NCBI RefSeq assembly: GCF_001908105.1
Contig: NZ_MKGQ01000001.1
Span: 284,990 to 348,989 of the forward strand
From: Xenorhabdus eapokensis
GTDB lineage: Bacteria > Pseudomonadota > Gammaproteobacteria > Enterobacterales > Enterobacteriaceae
DNA: 64,000 nucleotides
Direction of reading: 5' to 3'
The translations under genes and the position numbers were made by a program. Within the stretch, counting starts at the first letter, position 1. Each line of letters opens with the position of its first letter. The notes under the pieces are model-generated. The model saw only the letters and a program-made list of their open reading frames with translations, did no database searches and had not been told where the DNA came from. This document shows positions 40,798-50,130 of the stretch, piece after piece.

Positions 40798-41439
40798 ATG
40801 TTTACAGGTATCGTTCAGGGAAAAGCACCAATAGTTGCCATTGATGAAAAAATGCATTTTCGAACTCATATTGTTAAATTTCCGGCTGAATTATTACCTG
40901 GAATTGAAACGGGCGCTTCTGTTTCCCACAACGGTTGCTGCCTGACTGTAACTAAGATCGATGGTGATTTAGTCAGTTTTGATTTAATGAAAGAAACATT
41001 GCGCCTGACCAACCTTGGTGAACTGAGGGTAGGTGATTTAGTCAATCTGGAAAGGGCGGCTAAATTTGGTGATGAAATTGGTGGACATTTGATGTCCGGT
41101 CATGTTATTACGACAGCAGAAATTGCCAAGATCTTCACTTCTGAAAATAACCATGAAATATGGTTTCGAATTCACGATAAACAATTAATGAAATATATTC
41201 TGCATAAAGGATTTGTTGGTATTGACGGAATTAGCCTAACAATTGGAGATGTGGTCAATAATCGTTTCTGTGTTCATTTAATTCCAGAAACATTGGAGCG
41301 TACAACTTTGGGTAAAAAACGTTTGGGTGAAAAGGTTAATATTGAAATTGATCCACAAACTCAAGCGGTTGTAGATACCGTTGAACGGGTTGTGGCTCAG
41401 CAAGCACAAGAAAAACAATGGCTACAGACGGAAGAATAA
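40798..41439 (+). CDS. ribE: riboflavin synthase alpha chain
   Basis: Joins two 6,7-dimethyl-8-ribityllumazine molecules to give riboflavin (named ribC or ribE in E. coli). From the ATG at 40798 there are 213 residues, the E. coli length, in two similar lumazine-binding halves: [15 protein letters not shown] with [10 protein letters not shown], and GHLMSGHV with [16 protein letters not shown] lies 5 bases upstream; an ATG 15 bases earlier adds MKEVP and was rejected. Confidence 0.95.
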   Translation: MFTGIVQGKAPIVAIDEKMHFRTHIVKFPAELLPGIETGASVSHNGCCLTVTKIDGDLVSFDLMKETLRLTNLGELRVGDLVNLERAAKFGDEIGGHLMSGHVITTAEIAKIFTSENNHEIWFRIHDKQLMKYILHKGFVGIDGISLTIGDVVNNRFCVHLIPETLERTTLGKKRLGEKVNIEIDPQTQAVVDTVERVVAQQAQEKQWLQTEE

Positions 41440-41472
41440 TAAAGAAATATTTCTATATTCGATAAAACGCGA

Positions 41473-41501
41473 AAGCTACAGAAATGGTGTTTCTGTAGCT
41501 T
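41473..41501. terminator. hairpin between convergent ribE and cfa
   Basis: AAGCTACAGAAA and TTTCTGTAGCTT make a perfect 12-bp stem with a 5-base loop. T content after it is low on the plus strand and moderate on the minus strand. It probably serves as a shared end for both genes. Confidence 0.6.
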
Positions 41502-41522
41502 GGGGAAATTTCGTTATGGGAG

Positions 41523-42674
41523 CTATCTAGGTACTCTTAATCCTTTTTCGATACCTCGTGGACTGAACACTATCTGCCATAACTGTATATCTCTTGCACG
41601 GAATGCACCAGCACAGGCATTCAGATAATAACTAAACATTCGCTTGAAGCGTGGGCTGTAGTTATGCTCTATTTCATGCCAACTGGCAGTAAACCGCTCA
41701 TACCATGCCATTAATGTCCGGTCATAATCGGCCCCAAAGTTGTGCCAATCTTCCATGACAAACTTTCCGGCAGTTGCTTTAGCAATTTTGGCGATTGAGG
41801 GTAAGCAGCCGTTGGGGAAAATATATTTGCTGATCCATGCATCGGAACCTAATTTATCAATATTGGAACCGATGGAGTGGAGCAGGAACAAACCATCCGG
41901 TTTCAAATTCTTTTTCACTATATTGAAATAATTATCATAATTTTTAGGGCCAACGTGCTCAAACATGCCGACGGATACAACGCGATCAAACTGAAGGTTA
42001 AGGTTGCGGTAATCTTCAAGGATAATTTTTACATTCAGATCCTTACAGCGTTCTTGTGCATATTTCTGTTGTTCGGCTGAAATCGTTACCCCTGTGACAG
42101 ATACACCGTAATTTTCTGCCGCATAGGCAGCCAAACCTCCCCATCCACAACCAATATCCAATAAAGTCATGCCTGGAGACAGTTGTAGTTTTTCGCAAAC
42201 CAGGCGCAGCTTATGAGATTGTGCTTCTTCCAGTGTGTTGGCATCTTTCCAATAACCACAAGAATATTGCATGTTAGGATCAAGCATACGAGTAAACAGA
42301 TCATTACCTAAATTATAATGTTCCTCACCTACAATCCAGGCGCGTTTGGGAGATTGTAAATTAAATATACGAGAGGTAATTATCTTGAAGATGTCTTTGG
42401 TATTTTTGGGAATACAATGCTCTAAGCCGACCCGTAATATTTTATGAAAGAAAATATCAAGGCGATCACATTCCCACCAGCCATCCATATAACTCTCACC
42501 CAGACCCAAGGAACCCTCTTTCAATACGCGTTTATAGAAGTCAGGGTTTTTAACACGTATGTCGAAAGGGCGCTTGCCATTGATATCAATATCAGCTTCC
42601 TGGAGCAATTCGTGGGCAATCCTATGCCAAGGATTAGTGATTGTTTTTTTACCTTCAACGAAAGATGAACTCAT
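41523..42674 (-). CDS. cfa: cyclopropane-fatty-acyl-phospholipid synthase
   Basis: SAM-dependent enzyme that adds a methylene bridge to unsaturated acyl chains in membrane lipids, protecting cells in stationary phase and acid. The 383 residues (E. coli 382) contain the SAM site LLDIGCGWGGLAAYAAENYG and FDRVVSVGMFEHVGPKNYD. GGAGAG precedes the ATG by about 5 bases. Confidence 0.96.
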   Translation of the reverse strand: MSSSFVEGKKTITNPWHRIAHELLQEADIDINGKRPFDIRVKNPDFYKRVLKEGSLGLGESYMDGWWECDRLDIFFHKILRVGLEHCIPKNTKDIFKIITSRIFNLQSPKRAWIVGEEHYNLGNDLFTRMLDPNMQYSCGYWKDANTLEEAQSHKLRLVCEKLQLSPGMTLLDIGCGWGGLAAYAAENYGVSVTGVTISAEQQKYAQERCKDLNVKIILEDYRNLNLQFDRVVSVGMFEHVGPKNYDNYFNIVKKNLKPDGLFLLHSIGSNIDKLGSDAWISKYIFPNGCLPSIAKIAKATAGKFVMEDWHNFGADYDRTLMAWYERFTASWHEIEHNYSPRFKRMFSYYLNACAGAFRARDIQLWQIVFSPRGIEKGLRVPR

Positions 42675-42984
42675 ATACTCTCCAACATTTGTGTGATGGA
42701 ATTTTAAGGTGTCACTTTGTAGCTGATTTTTATTATATAAAACCTCGAAGGTTTATTGGAAAATAATATAGAATTTGCATTGAAAAGCACATATTGCCTA
42801 TTCATCCTGAAATTAAGTAGAGCGTCAATGCCCTAAAAGACCTCAAATTCCGAATTTTTAGAATAATGAATCCGTATGAGTATATGAGCGAAATGATATT
42901 TAAACAATCATCTAAAGGTCACATAATGGCGTAACCCTTAGATAATAATGTTCTTACCTATTATTTTTTGGAAAATTATTATAT
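42675..42984. other. cfa upstream region between cfa and punC
   Basis: This AT-rich gap holds a candidate cfa promoter: minus strand TATAAT at 42732-42737 with a poor -35 (TTCCAA near 42756-42761). It would give a leader of about 50 bases. I see no gene or other convincing element in the rest. Confidence 0.4.
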
Positions 42985-44172
42985 TTATGCTTGGTGGTTT
43001 TTTTTAATACCTTGTTTTTGCAACCAATAACCGACAGCCATTGGAATAACCGTAAGCGCCATTATTGTTGTCGTTGATAAAAGAGGATACTCCATAAATA
43101 CAGAGACGATCATACTTGCGACAAAACAGAGTCCCAATTGCAGGGCATTTTGTAATGCAGCCGCTTTACCACTATGCTGAGGATAAACAGACAGAGCATT
43201 TGCTACTGCAATTGGATAGGATGCACCATTCATTGCCGCCATCACACAAAAAGGAATAAGAATGGCGATAAATGAAGGCTCACTTAATATGGAAATCAAA
43301 TAAATAGTGATCATACTTACAGCATAACCCATCAGCAAAAATGGGAATACTGTTTCACTTTTCACTTTCTCCAATAAGATACGGCAACCATACCCGCCAA
43401 TCATAAATGCCAGAGTTTGGGGAATATAACTTAACCCAATATCAGTAGGATCATAACCCATATCTTTCAAAATTGTTGGTGAACCTGTTAGCCAGGCAAA
43501 AAAACCTGCGCTGCAAGATGCATAAATCAATACATTTCCGTTAAAAATTGGGGAAGTTAATAATGTAAAGAAAGAAACTGCCTTTTTATCGGCGTGAGTT
43601 TCGATATTAGTACGCTTATTGTCCAGAAAAAAGGTGGGTATTAACAGCAATATCGTTACGATCATTAAAACAAGGAAAATGATTCTCCAACCATTATGCG
43701 TTAATAACCATGCGCCTAACAAAGGAGCAAGAGCAGGGGAAAGAGCAACCAAAGGCATGATCATAGCAAAAACACGTTTGGTTCGTTCTGCATCATACCT
43801 ATCAACGACTAAAGCCTGCCAGGTCACCGCAGCGGAACAAATACCAACCGCTTGCATAAATCTCAATATCAGTAACTGGATAGGATCTGTTATCCAAAGC
43901 ATACCTAAACAACTAATGGAAAACAGGGATAGACCGATAATAAGAACAGGTTTTCTACCTAAACGGTCAGATAATTGACCCCATAAAAGTTGGGCAAAAG
44001 CAAATCCGGCAAGAAAAATGCTGAGGCTCGCACTGATAGCATTAGTTGATGTACCTAGTTCTGCTTTCATTGCATCAAAAGCGGGCAGATACATATCGAT
44101 GGCTAAATAGCCTAACATGCTTAAGCCCGCGAGATAAGACATAAATGGAATGGAGTTTTTATTTGTTGTCAT
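42985..44172 (-). CDS. punC: MFS transporter, purine ribonucleoside exporter/importer type
   Basis: Bcr/CflA-type major facilitator, 395 residues with 12 helices. Conserved stretches are YLAIDMYLPAFDAMKAELGTS and LLWGQLSDRLGRKPVLIIGLS. It is the counterpart of E. coli YdhC, named PunC for its purine transport role under control of the adjacent LysR activator PunR. Here too it is divergent from punR with a 123-base gap. Substrate is inferred from the pairing. Confidence 0.87.
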   Translation of the reverse strand: MTTNKNSIPFMSYLAGLSMLGYLAIDMYLPAFDAMKAELGTSTNAISASLSIFLAGFAFAQLLWGQLSDRLGRKPVLIIGLSLFSISCLGMLWITDPIQLLILRFMQAVGICSAAVTWQALVVDRYDAERTKRVFAMIMPLVALSPALAPLLGAWLLTHNGWRIIFLVLMIVTILLLIPTFFLDNKRTNIETHADKKAVSFFTLLTSPIFNGNVLIYASCSAGFFAWLTGSPTILKDMGYDPTDIGLSYIPQTLAFMIGGYGCRILLEKVKSETVFPFLLMGYAVSMITIYLISILSEPSFIAILIPFCVMAAMNGASYPIAVANALSVYPQHSGKAAALQNALQLGLCFVASMIVSVFMEYPLLSTTTIMALTVIPMAVGYWLQKQGIKKNHQA

Positions 44173-44295
44173 TGTGTTAATAACTTAGTTTGGTAATGGA
44201 TAAGGAAATATTGGGCTTATTTTATATAGCATGATTTTTACTTGTGAAACGGTAATATTTGCACCATGTTGTGAAAAAAATTGAAAGGAAGATAT

Positions 44296-45204
44296 ATGTG
44301 GTCTGAATACTCTCTGGAAGTCATTGATGCAGTTGCCAGAACAGGAAGTTTCAGTGCGGCTGCGTCAGAACTTCATCGTGTGCCTTCTGCTGTCAGCTAT
44401 ACGGTAAAACAGCTTGAAGAATGGCTGGCTGTATCTCTATTTGAACGTCGTCATCGTGATGTCGATTTAACAGAAGCAGGGGCAATTTTTGTTAAAGAAG
44501 CGCGTTCTGTTATCAAAAAAATGAATCACACTCGGCACCAATGCCAACAGGTTGCCAATGGTTGGCGGGGGCAATTTAGTATTGCGGTTGATCAGGTCGT
44601 GAAACCAGAGCGAACGCTTCGGCTAATTTTGGATTTTTATCGCCATTTTCCAGATATTGAGTTACTTATCTATCCTGAAGTTTTCAATGGCGTATGGGAT
44701 GCTCTGGTGGATGGTCGAGTGGATGTTGCCATCGGTGCGACACGTGCTTCTCCTGTTGGTGAGCGATATAGCTTCAGGGATATGGGGTTCATGCCTTGGT
44801 TGTGTGTAGCCAGTCCTGAACACGAACTGGCAGTCATATCGGAAAAATTGAATGATGACCAAATGCGGCCTTATCCCAGTTTATGTCTCGAAGACACTTC
44901 GCGCAGCTTACCTAAGCGCGATACATGGGCCTTGAATAATCAACGGCGATTGATTGTTCCTGATTGGAATGTTGGATTAAGTTGCTTGATGGATGGATTG
45001 TGTGTAGGCATGGTGCCCAAACATCGTGCACTGCCGCTGATCCGTAAAGGCAAGCTGATTACACTTGAGCTTGAACAACCATTGCCTGATAGCCCATGCT
45101 GTTTGACATGGTCGCAAAAAAGCCACTCGCCGGCATTAAGCTGGTTACTTGATTATCTGGGGGATAGCGAAACGCTTAATGCCGAATGGCTGCAAGAAAG
45201 TTAA
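44296..45204 (+). CDS. punR: LysR-family activator of punC
   Basis: DNA-binding activator (YdhB in E. coli). From the ATG at 44296 there are 302 residues beginning MWSEYSLEVIDAVARTGSFS. The N-terminal helix-turn-helix has GSFSAAASELHRVPSAVSYTVKQLE; a periplasmic-binding-like effector domain follows. AAGGAAG lies 5 bases before the ATG; a TTG 15 bases upstream was rejected. It converges on purR with only 3 bases between the stops. Confidence 0.9.
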   Translation: MWSEYSLEVIDAVARTGSFSAAASELHRVPSAVSYTVKQLEEWLAVSLFERRHRDVDLTEAGAIFVKEARSVIKKMNHTRHQCQQVANGWRGQFSIAVDQVVKPERTLRLILDFYRHFPDIELLIYPEVFNGVWDALVDGRVDVAIGATRASPVGERYSFRDMGFMPWLCVASPEHELAVISEKLNDDQMRPYPSLCLEDTSRSLPKRDTWALNNQRRLIVPDWNVGLSCLMDGLCVGMVPKHRALPLIRKGKLITLELEQPLPDSPCCLTWSQKSHSPALSWLLDYLGDSETLNAEWLQES

Positions 45205-45207
45205 CCG

Positions 45208-46233
45208 TCAGCGGCGATAATCGATAAAAGGTCCATCTGCAACAGAGCGCCGCTCAACAAGGCGTGGATGGACTTCAATAGTTTGTGCATCCTCACGTTT
45301 ATTGATGATCCTGTCCAGTAACATTGAAAAGGCCATTTGCCCTAAACGCTCTTTGGGTTGGTGGATGGTTGTCAATGCAGGTGTAAAATAGCGGGCATTG
45401 CGAATATTATCATAACCGATGATTGAAATATCTTGTGGAACACGCAATCCCAACTCGTCAGCGGCACAAATCGCACCCATAGCCATGACATCTCCACCAC
45501 AAAAAACAGCGGTTGGGCGATGTTTTTGATTCAGGATTTTGTACATAGCTTGATAACCGGATTCAGGTTCAAAATCACCTTGTACAATCCACTCATCCCG
45601 AATGGCGATATTGGCTTCTTTTAGTGCCTTGAGGAAACCTTGGTGGCGCCCCCCCCCAGTATTTCTTGCCAATGGTCCAGGGATGGAGGCAATATCACGA
45701 TGACCGCGTTCAATGAGATAACGGCCAGCCAGGTAACCACCGTGAAAGGCATTATCAATAATTGCATCGGTAAAATCGCCTCTGGATTCCCCCCAATCCA
45801 TAACCACCATAGGAATATTGCGATAGCCTTCTAACATGCTCAAAAGTTGCTCTGGATATTCTGAACACATTACCAGCAAACCATCTACGCGTTTTTGTGC
45901 CAGCATTGCGAGATAAGCTTTCTGTTTATCGAGGTTGTTATGAGAGTTACATAAAATCAGAGTATAGCCTTTGCTATAGCAGCTATTTTCAACAGATTCT
46001 ATAATCTCAGCAAAGTAGGGTGCTTCACTTGATGTTGCCAGCAATCCAATGGATTTGGTGTGGTTCACTTTCAAGCTGCGGGCAACGGCACTGGGGGAAT
46101 AATTCAATTCTTTAATAGCAGCCCAAACTGCGGCCTTGGTATCTTCGGCGACGAAACGGGTTTTATTGATAACATGGGATACGGTTGTGGTTGAAACACC
46201 AGCGTGTTTAGCCACATCTTTAATCGTTGCCAT
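45208..46233 (-). CDS. purR: purine repressor
   Basis: LacI-family repressor that, with hypoxanthine or guanine, shuts down purine synthesis genes. The 341 residues equal E. coli PurR. The N-terminal helix-turn-helix and hinge read [20 protein letters not shown] and [10 protein letters not shown]; the core has the effector-binding fold. A run of nine G in the coding strand (45649-45657) encodes NTGGGRH. A PurR-type operator lies 70 bases upstream, suggesting autoregulation. Confidence 0.96.
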   Translation of the reverse strand: MATIKDVAKHAGVSTTTVSHVINKTRFVAEDTKAAVWAAIKELNYSPSAVARSLKVNHTKSIGLLATSSEAPYFAEIIESVENSCYSKGYTLILCNSHNNLDKQKAYLAMLAQKRVDGLLVMCSEYPEQLLSMLEGYRNIPMVVMDWGESRGDFTDAIIDNAFHGGYLAGRYLIERGHRDIASIPGPLARNTGGGRHQGFLKALKEANIAIRDEWIVQGDFEPESGYQAMYKILNQKHRPTAVFCGGDVMAMGAICAADELGLRVPQDISIIGYDNIRNARYFTPALTTIHQPKERLGQMAFSMLLDRIINKREDAQTIEVHPRLVERRSVADGPFIDYRR

Positions 46234-46302
46234 GAAAAAAGGACTCCTGACCTTCTGGTCTAATTTATATACCCTTTATCTTTCTAATCGGGTATAGCTA
46301 TT

Positions 46303-46318
46303 TGTTAATCGTTTGCCA
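46303..46318 (-). promoter_or_regulatory. PurR operator upstream of purR
   Basis: The minus strand reads TGGCAAACGATTAACA, close to the PurR consensus ACGCAAACGTTTGCGT and to the E. coli purR operator. It suits autorepression of purR. Confidence 0.6.
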
Positions 46319-46523
46319 ATATATTTATATACGGGGTGATGGTTGGCAATAATTTAGCGGTAAACTTTGGATTTTGTCTGATCTAACTCAAAAGTGAAAG
46401 TAATAATCGATGCTATAAAGAGTATGGATTAGATATTGCGGTACGATTTTTCGATAATATGACAAATAATCGCCTAAAATTTATGGTGTTGAGGTGTTTT
46501 AATTTTCACATTGAGGATGTTCT

Positions 46524-46610
46524 ATGGATACAGATCTGAAATTGGGATTATTGGCCGCCAGTAGTGCATTAATCATGATTGTTTTTCTGGGGAGCCTCTG
46601 TCTGAGTTGA
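46524..46610 (+). CDS. cydH: small membrane protein CydH/YnhF, cytochrome bd-I accessory subunit
   Basis: Twenty-eight-codon gene giving MDTDLKLGLLAASSALIMIV plus eight residues: a short polar head and one membrane helix. It matches E. coli YnhF (29 residues, MSTDLKFSL...) in start, length and position between purR and sodB. YnhF was found in cytochrome bd-I structures as the fourth subunit (CydH/CydY). GAGGA lies 6 bases before the ATG. It is too short for most gene callers. Confidence 0.82.
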   Translation: MDTDLKLGLLAASSALIMIVFLGSLCLS

Positions 46611-46649
46611 CCAAGATCTAAAAGAAGAATTTATAGCCCACTTACTTTA

Positions 46650-46710
46650 AGGGCGGGTTCTCCAGCATACGAAATTGTGCAAATGAAGGAAAACCTGCCC
46701 TTATTATTTC
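46650..46710. terminator. inverted repeat between cydH and sodB
   Basis: AAGGGCGGGTT (46650-46660) and AACCTGCCCTT (46693-46703) pair with one G-T around a 32-base loop, then ATTATTTC. It probably ends cydH, and perhaps sodB from the other strand. Confidence 0.5.
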
Positions 46711-46734
46711 AAGTCAGTATAAGAATTAATCTTA

Positions 46735-47313
46735 TTAAGCTAGGTTTTCTTCAACAAATTTCCAGTTGACCAGAGCCCAGAAGTGCTCCAAATATTGAGG
46801 GCGTGCATTGCGATAATCGATGTAATATGCGTGCTCCCAAACATCAACGGTCAGTACTGGCTTATCTTCACCAGTCAATGGGGTTGCTGCATTAGACGTG
46901 TTAACGATAGCCAGAGTGCCATCGGCTTTCTTGACTAACCAAGTCCAACCAGAACCAAAGTTTTTCAAGGCTGCATCTGTGAACTGCTGTTTAAACTCAG
47001 CAAAAGAGCCGAAGGCAGTGTTGATAGCGTCTGCTACTTTCCCGGTTGGTTCGCCACCACCATTTGGTGACAGGCTATGCCAGTAGAAAGTATGGTTCCA
47101 GACTTGTGCGGCGTTATTGAAGATACCACCTTCAGATGTTTTGATAATTTCTTCCAGAGATTTTCCGGCAAAATCAGTCTCTTTGGTCAGATTATTCAGG
47201 TTTACAACATAAGCATTGTGATGTTTGCCGTAGTGGTATTCCAGGGTTTCTGCAGAAATGTGTGGTTCCAGGGCATCTTTGGCATAAGGTAATGCTGGTA
47301 ATTCAAAAGACAT
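46735..47313 (-). CDS. sodB: iron superoxide dismutase
   Basis: Cytoplasmic FeSOD that removes superoxide. From the ATG at 47313 there are 192 residues (E. coli 193). Metal ligands lie in EYHYGKHHNAYV (His), NHTFYW (His) and DVWEHAYYID (Asp, His); AAQVWNHTF has the glutamine typical of iron enzymes. AAGGAG precedes the ATG; an upstream start adding 13 residues was rejected. The start region GCAATGTC is complementary to the RyhB seed found at 62888-62895. Confidence 0.96.
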   Translation of the reverse strand: MSFELPALPYAKDALEPHISAETLEYHYGKHHNAYVVNLNNLTKETDFAGKSLEEIIKTSEGGIFNNAAQVWNHTFYWHSLSPNGGGEPTGKVADAINTAFGSFAEFKQQFTDAALKNFGSGWTWLVKKADGTLAIVNTSNAATPLTGEDKPVLTVDVWEHAYYIDYRNARPQYLEHFWALVNWKFVEENLA

Positions 47314-47674
47314 TGCATGCTCCTTTTTAATATCGGGTTTTTGGCTCCGCAAACCATGGCTTAGACACTAACCATGGGCAGGGCAAATTTAAGCTTATTA
47401 TCGTGTTACTATTTTGATAATTATCTTAACAACTTTTCTGCTAAATAACAGGGAAAAAGATGCTATCACGCTGCGAACTGGTGCAGAACTAAACTTAACA
47501 TGGATTGAATACAGTCAGTTGGGGGAGAAATATCTAATGATCATTTGCTGCAAGTCATGGCAAAAATTTGCCATGTAAAGTTCACGGTAGAAAAATTAGC
47601 ATAGAAAGTGGTATTCTGAATCAATCTTTATCTTATGTTAATAAATAACGCTTGCAGTTTTTAAGGAAGCAAAA
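47314..47674. other. sodB-grxD divergent region with two dyads
   Basis: Two dyads stand out. GATAATTATC (47416-47425) lies about 100 bases before sodB and resembles Fur half-sites. ATGGCAAA/TTTGCCAT (47557-47574) lies about 100 bases before grxD. Promoters for both genes must be here but I could not fix them. Confidence 0.35.
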
Positions 47675-48049
47675 ATGACTAATACAAACACTAACACGGT
47701 TACTGATACGACGGTTGATGCAGTCATTGAAAAAATCGAACGCCAGATCAGAGAAAATCCCATTCTGTTGTACATGAAAGGCTCACCAAAATTGCCAAGC
47801 TGTGGTTTCTCTGCACAGGCAGTTCAGGCCTTATCAGCTTGTGGTGAACGTTTTGCTTATGTGGATATCCTGCAAAATCCAGATATCCGTGCTCAATTAC
47901 CTAAGTATGCCAATTGGCCGACTTTCCCTCAGCTTTGGGTTGATGGTGAGTTGGTAGGAGGTTGTGACATCCTTGTTGAGATGTATCAACGTGGTGAACT
48001 ACAAACATTGATCAAAGAGACTGCCGACAAGTATCGTGATCAGGAATAA
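47675..48049 (+). CDS. grxD: monothiol glutaredoxin, iron-sulfur carrier
   Basis: CGFS-type glutaredoxin (Grx4, YdhD) that carries [2Fe-2S] clusters with glutathione and BolA partners. The 124 residues include the active site KLPSCGFSAQAVQ, the glutathione-contacting WPTFPQLWVDGELVGGCDI, and an N-terminal stretch somewhat longer than E. coli (115), rich in Asn/Thr. Ribosome site AAGGAAG precedes the ATG. A terminator follows. Confidence 0.95.
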   Translation: MTNTNTNTVTDTTVDAVIEKIERQIRENPILLYMKGSPKLPSCGFSAQAVQALSACGERFAYVDILQNPDIRAQLPKYANWPTFPQLWVDGELVGGCDILVEMYQRGELQTLIKETADKYRDQE

Positions 48050-48085
48050 GGTCAGTCATTCATCTGAATAATGGCTACTTTTTAT

Positions 48086-48122
48086 AGCCCCATATTTTGA
48101 CAGGTATGGGGCTTGCTTTTTT
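48086..48122 (+). terminator. terminator after grxD
   Basis: AGCCCCATA and TATGGGGCT pair around a 10-base loop and lead into TGCTTTTTT, which abuts the convergent rnt stop codon. Confidence 0.8.
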
Positions 48123-48780
48123 AGGATTCGCAGTTAGCGCTATCAATAGATGGTAGTGGCCAACCACCTAGTCGTTTCCAGCGATTAACCAGTTCACAGA
48201 AAAGTAGAGCCGTTCGGTCAGTATCATAAAGAGCGCTGTGAGCCTGATTACTGTCAAACGGAATTTCCGCTGTGATGCAGGCTTTGGCAAGAATTGTCTG
48301 GCCGAGAACCAAGCCACTGAGTGCAGCGGTATCAAAAGTAGCGAATGGATGGAATGGATTGCGTTTCAAACCAGCACGTTCAGCAGCAGCCATAACAAAA
48401 CTGTGATCAAAATTGGCATTATGAGCGACTATAATCGCACGGTTACACTTCGTATCTTTCATTCCCTTACGGATCATTTTAAAAATTGCATGCAAGGCAG
48501 TGTATTCACTGACAGCGCCTCGCAAGGGGTTCGTAGGATCAATGCCAGTGAAAGCGAGAGCGGCAGGATCAAGATTGGCCCCTTCAAAAGGCTCGATATG
48601 AAAATGCAGTGTATCGGCAGGCGTTAGCCAGCCATTTTCATCCATTTTTAAAGTAATTGCAGCAATTTCAAGTAAAGCGTCTGCGCGCGCATTAAAACCA
48701 GCGGTTTCGACATCAATGACAACGGGATAGTAGCCACGAAAGCGTCCACTTAATATATTTTGATCATTTTGATTAGACAT
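48121..48780 (-). CDS. rnt: ribonuclease T
   Basis: DEDD-family 3'-5' exoribonuclease that trims tRNA CCA ends and 5S and 23S rRNA 3' ends. The 219 residues (E. coli 215) show [20 protein letters not shown] (Asp, Glu), [11 protein letters not shown] (Asp) and [14 protein letters not shown] (His, Asp). It lies downstream of gloA on the same strand, as in E. coli. Confidence 0.95.
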   Translation of the reverse strand: MSNQNDQNILSGRFRGYYPVVIDVETAGFNARADALLEIAAITLKMDENGWLTPADTLHFHIEPFEGANLDPAALAFTGIDPTNPLRGAVSEYTALHAIFKMIRKGMKDTKCNRAIIVAHNANFDHSFVMAAAERAGLKRNPFHPFATFDTAALSGLVLGQTILAKACITAEIPFDSNQAHSALYDTDRTALLFCELVNRWKRLGGWPLPSIDSANCES

Positions 48781-48890
48781 CTGATTTTCAGTTCTTAGTT
48801 TCAGGATTCTGTTTTTGATTCTGTAATAGCGGATATTATGACAAAATTTGGTGTGTCTTGCAGGAGTAATGCTTATCCGAAGAGGAATTA

Positions 48891-48907
48891 AAGGGCAATA
48901 TGCCCTT
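48891..48907 (-). terminator. possible terminator after gloA
   Basis: AAGGGCA and TGCCCTT form a perfect 7-bp stem with a 3-base loop, about 50 bases after the gloA stop. The following bases on the minus strand (TTAATTCC) are only weakly T-rich. Confidence 0.45.
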
Positions 48908-48958
48908 ATTTAAGTATGTAATTAATTTCTAACTATAACTCGATAGCTATTGATAGAG

Positions 48959-49366
48959 TTAGTTACCTAATGCATTGCTGGCACTTGAATTTTCGATGAG
49001 TTCAATCTTATAGCCATCAGGATCTTCAACAAATGCAATAACGGTTGTTCCACCTTTAACAGGTCCTGCTTCACGAACAACTTTCCCCCCAGCAAGTTTG
49101 ATGCGTTCACAGGTTGCTGCAACATCATCAACGCCCAAAGCGATATGTCCAAATGCAGTTCCCATTTCGTAGTTTTCAACACCCCAATTATAGGTTAGCT
49201 CAACAACAGCGCCTTGACTTTCGTCGGTGTAACCAACAAACGCGAGAGAATACTTATACTCTGAATTTTCGCTGGTGCGAAGTAAACGCATACCCATGAC
49301 CTGAGTATAGAAATCAATTGAGCGCTGCATGTTGCCAACACGGATCATAGTGTGGAGTAAACGCAT
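48959..49366 (-). CDS. gloA: lactoylglutathione lyase (glyoxalase I)
   Basis: Nickel enzyme that detoxifies methylglyoxal via its glutathione adduct. The 135 residues equal E. coli GloA. Metal-ligand positions are in [11 protein letters not shown] (His5), VVELTYNWG (Glu), GHIALGVDD (His) and GYKIELIEN (Glu). AGAGG precedes the ATG. Confidence 0.96.
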   Translation of the reverse strand: MRLLHTMIRVGNMQRSIDFYTQVMGMRLLRTSENSEYKYSLAFVGYTDESQGAVVELTYNWGVENYEMGTAFGHIALGVDDVAATCERIKLAGGKVVREAGPVKGGTTVIAFVEDPDGYKIELIENSSASNALGN

Positions 49367-49603
49367 GATTACCTCTTGATCTTTATAATTTTATTGCGAA
49401 ACATAAGCTTATTACAAAACTGTGCTCACATATTTGCATGTGTTGGTTAACTATAGCGTGTATAGATCAAATAATTCAAATTATCCGGTTTATTTAGCTT
49501 TAGCATTTTATTTTGAAATGTCATAGCTGAAGTTTATACTGGTCAATAAATAGCCTTGATTATAGGGGTGTTTGATAAACTTATAGATATAGGGGAGGAT
49601 GAG

Positions 49604-49843
49604 ATGACTGAACAATTAGAATTCTTTGCTATTCCCAATCCTTGCCGAGGCGTTTGCGAATCAGATCCTCGTGGTTTTTGCCAAGGATGTTATCGTAGTA
49701 GGGAAGAACGGTTTATATGGATGAAATTATCGGATAGTGAAAAAAGAGAAATATTGCGGTTATGTCATCAGAGAAAACTAAGGGGGCTGAGAAAGAAGGA
49801 AGATGAAAAAAATATTATTCTGATACAACCTGATTTATTTTAA
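49604..49843 (+). CDS. ydhL: DUF1289 family protein YdhL
   Basis: Small cysteine-rich protein of unknown function, 79 residues, the E. coli YdhL length. Four cysteines in PCRGVCESDPRGFCQGCYRS suggest a zinc or cluster site. It ends in PDLF, near the E. coli PSLF. The ATG at 49604 follows GGGGAGG closely; upstream starts adding 16 residues were rejected. Confidence 0.88.
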   Translation: MTEQLEFFAIPNPCRGVCESDPRGFCQGCYRSREERFIWMKLSDSEKREILRLCHQRKLRGLRKKEDEKNIILIQPDLF

Positions 49844-49941
49844 CTCTACTCTAAATTGATTAAGAAATATCATTTATATGAATAATAGTTTAGGATGATC
49901 ACAAAAAATTAAGAAGTATTATTAGTTACAAATGATATATT

Positions 49942-50130
49942 ATGTATATTACATTTCTTTTATTTGAGATAAGTCACTTCAAAATATCACTTCTATTGCC
50001 TATCGTAATCGTTACAGTAAAATTTCTTATTAAAGAATTATTTATTGAACATAAAATGATCTATTTTGTTATCTTATTGTTTTTTATATTATTTATTTCA
50101 ATATTATCAATCATTGTAAGAGAAAAATAA
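49942..50130 (+). CDS. possible small hydrophobic protein
   Basis: A 62-codon ATG frame rich in Ile, Leu and Phe with two hydrophobic segments (about 4-30 and 38-58) separated by KELFIEHK. There is no clear ribosome site, and the region is very AT-rich, where hydrophobic frames arise by chance. I do not recognise it. Confidence 0.25.
   Translation: MYITFLLFEISHFKISLLLPIVIVTVKFLIKELFIEHKMIYFVILLFFILFISILSIIVREK

Noticed and set aside
44173..44295. PurR box in the punC-punR gap
   Set aside because: GAAACGGTAATA shares only the central bases with the consensus.
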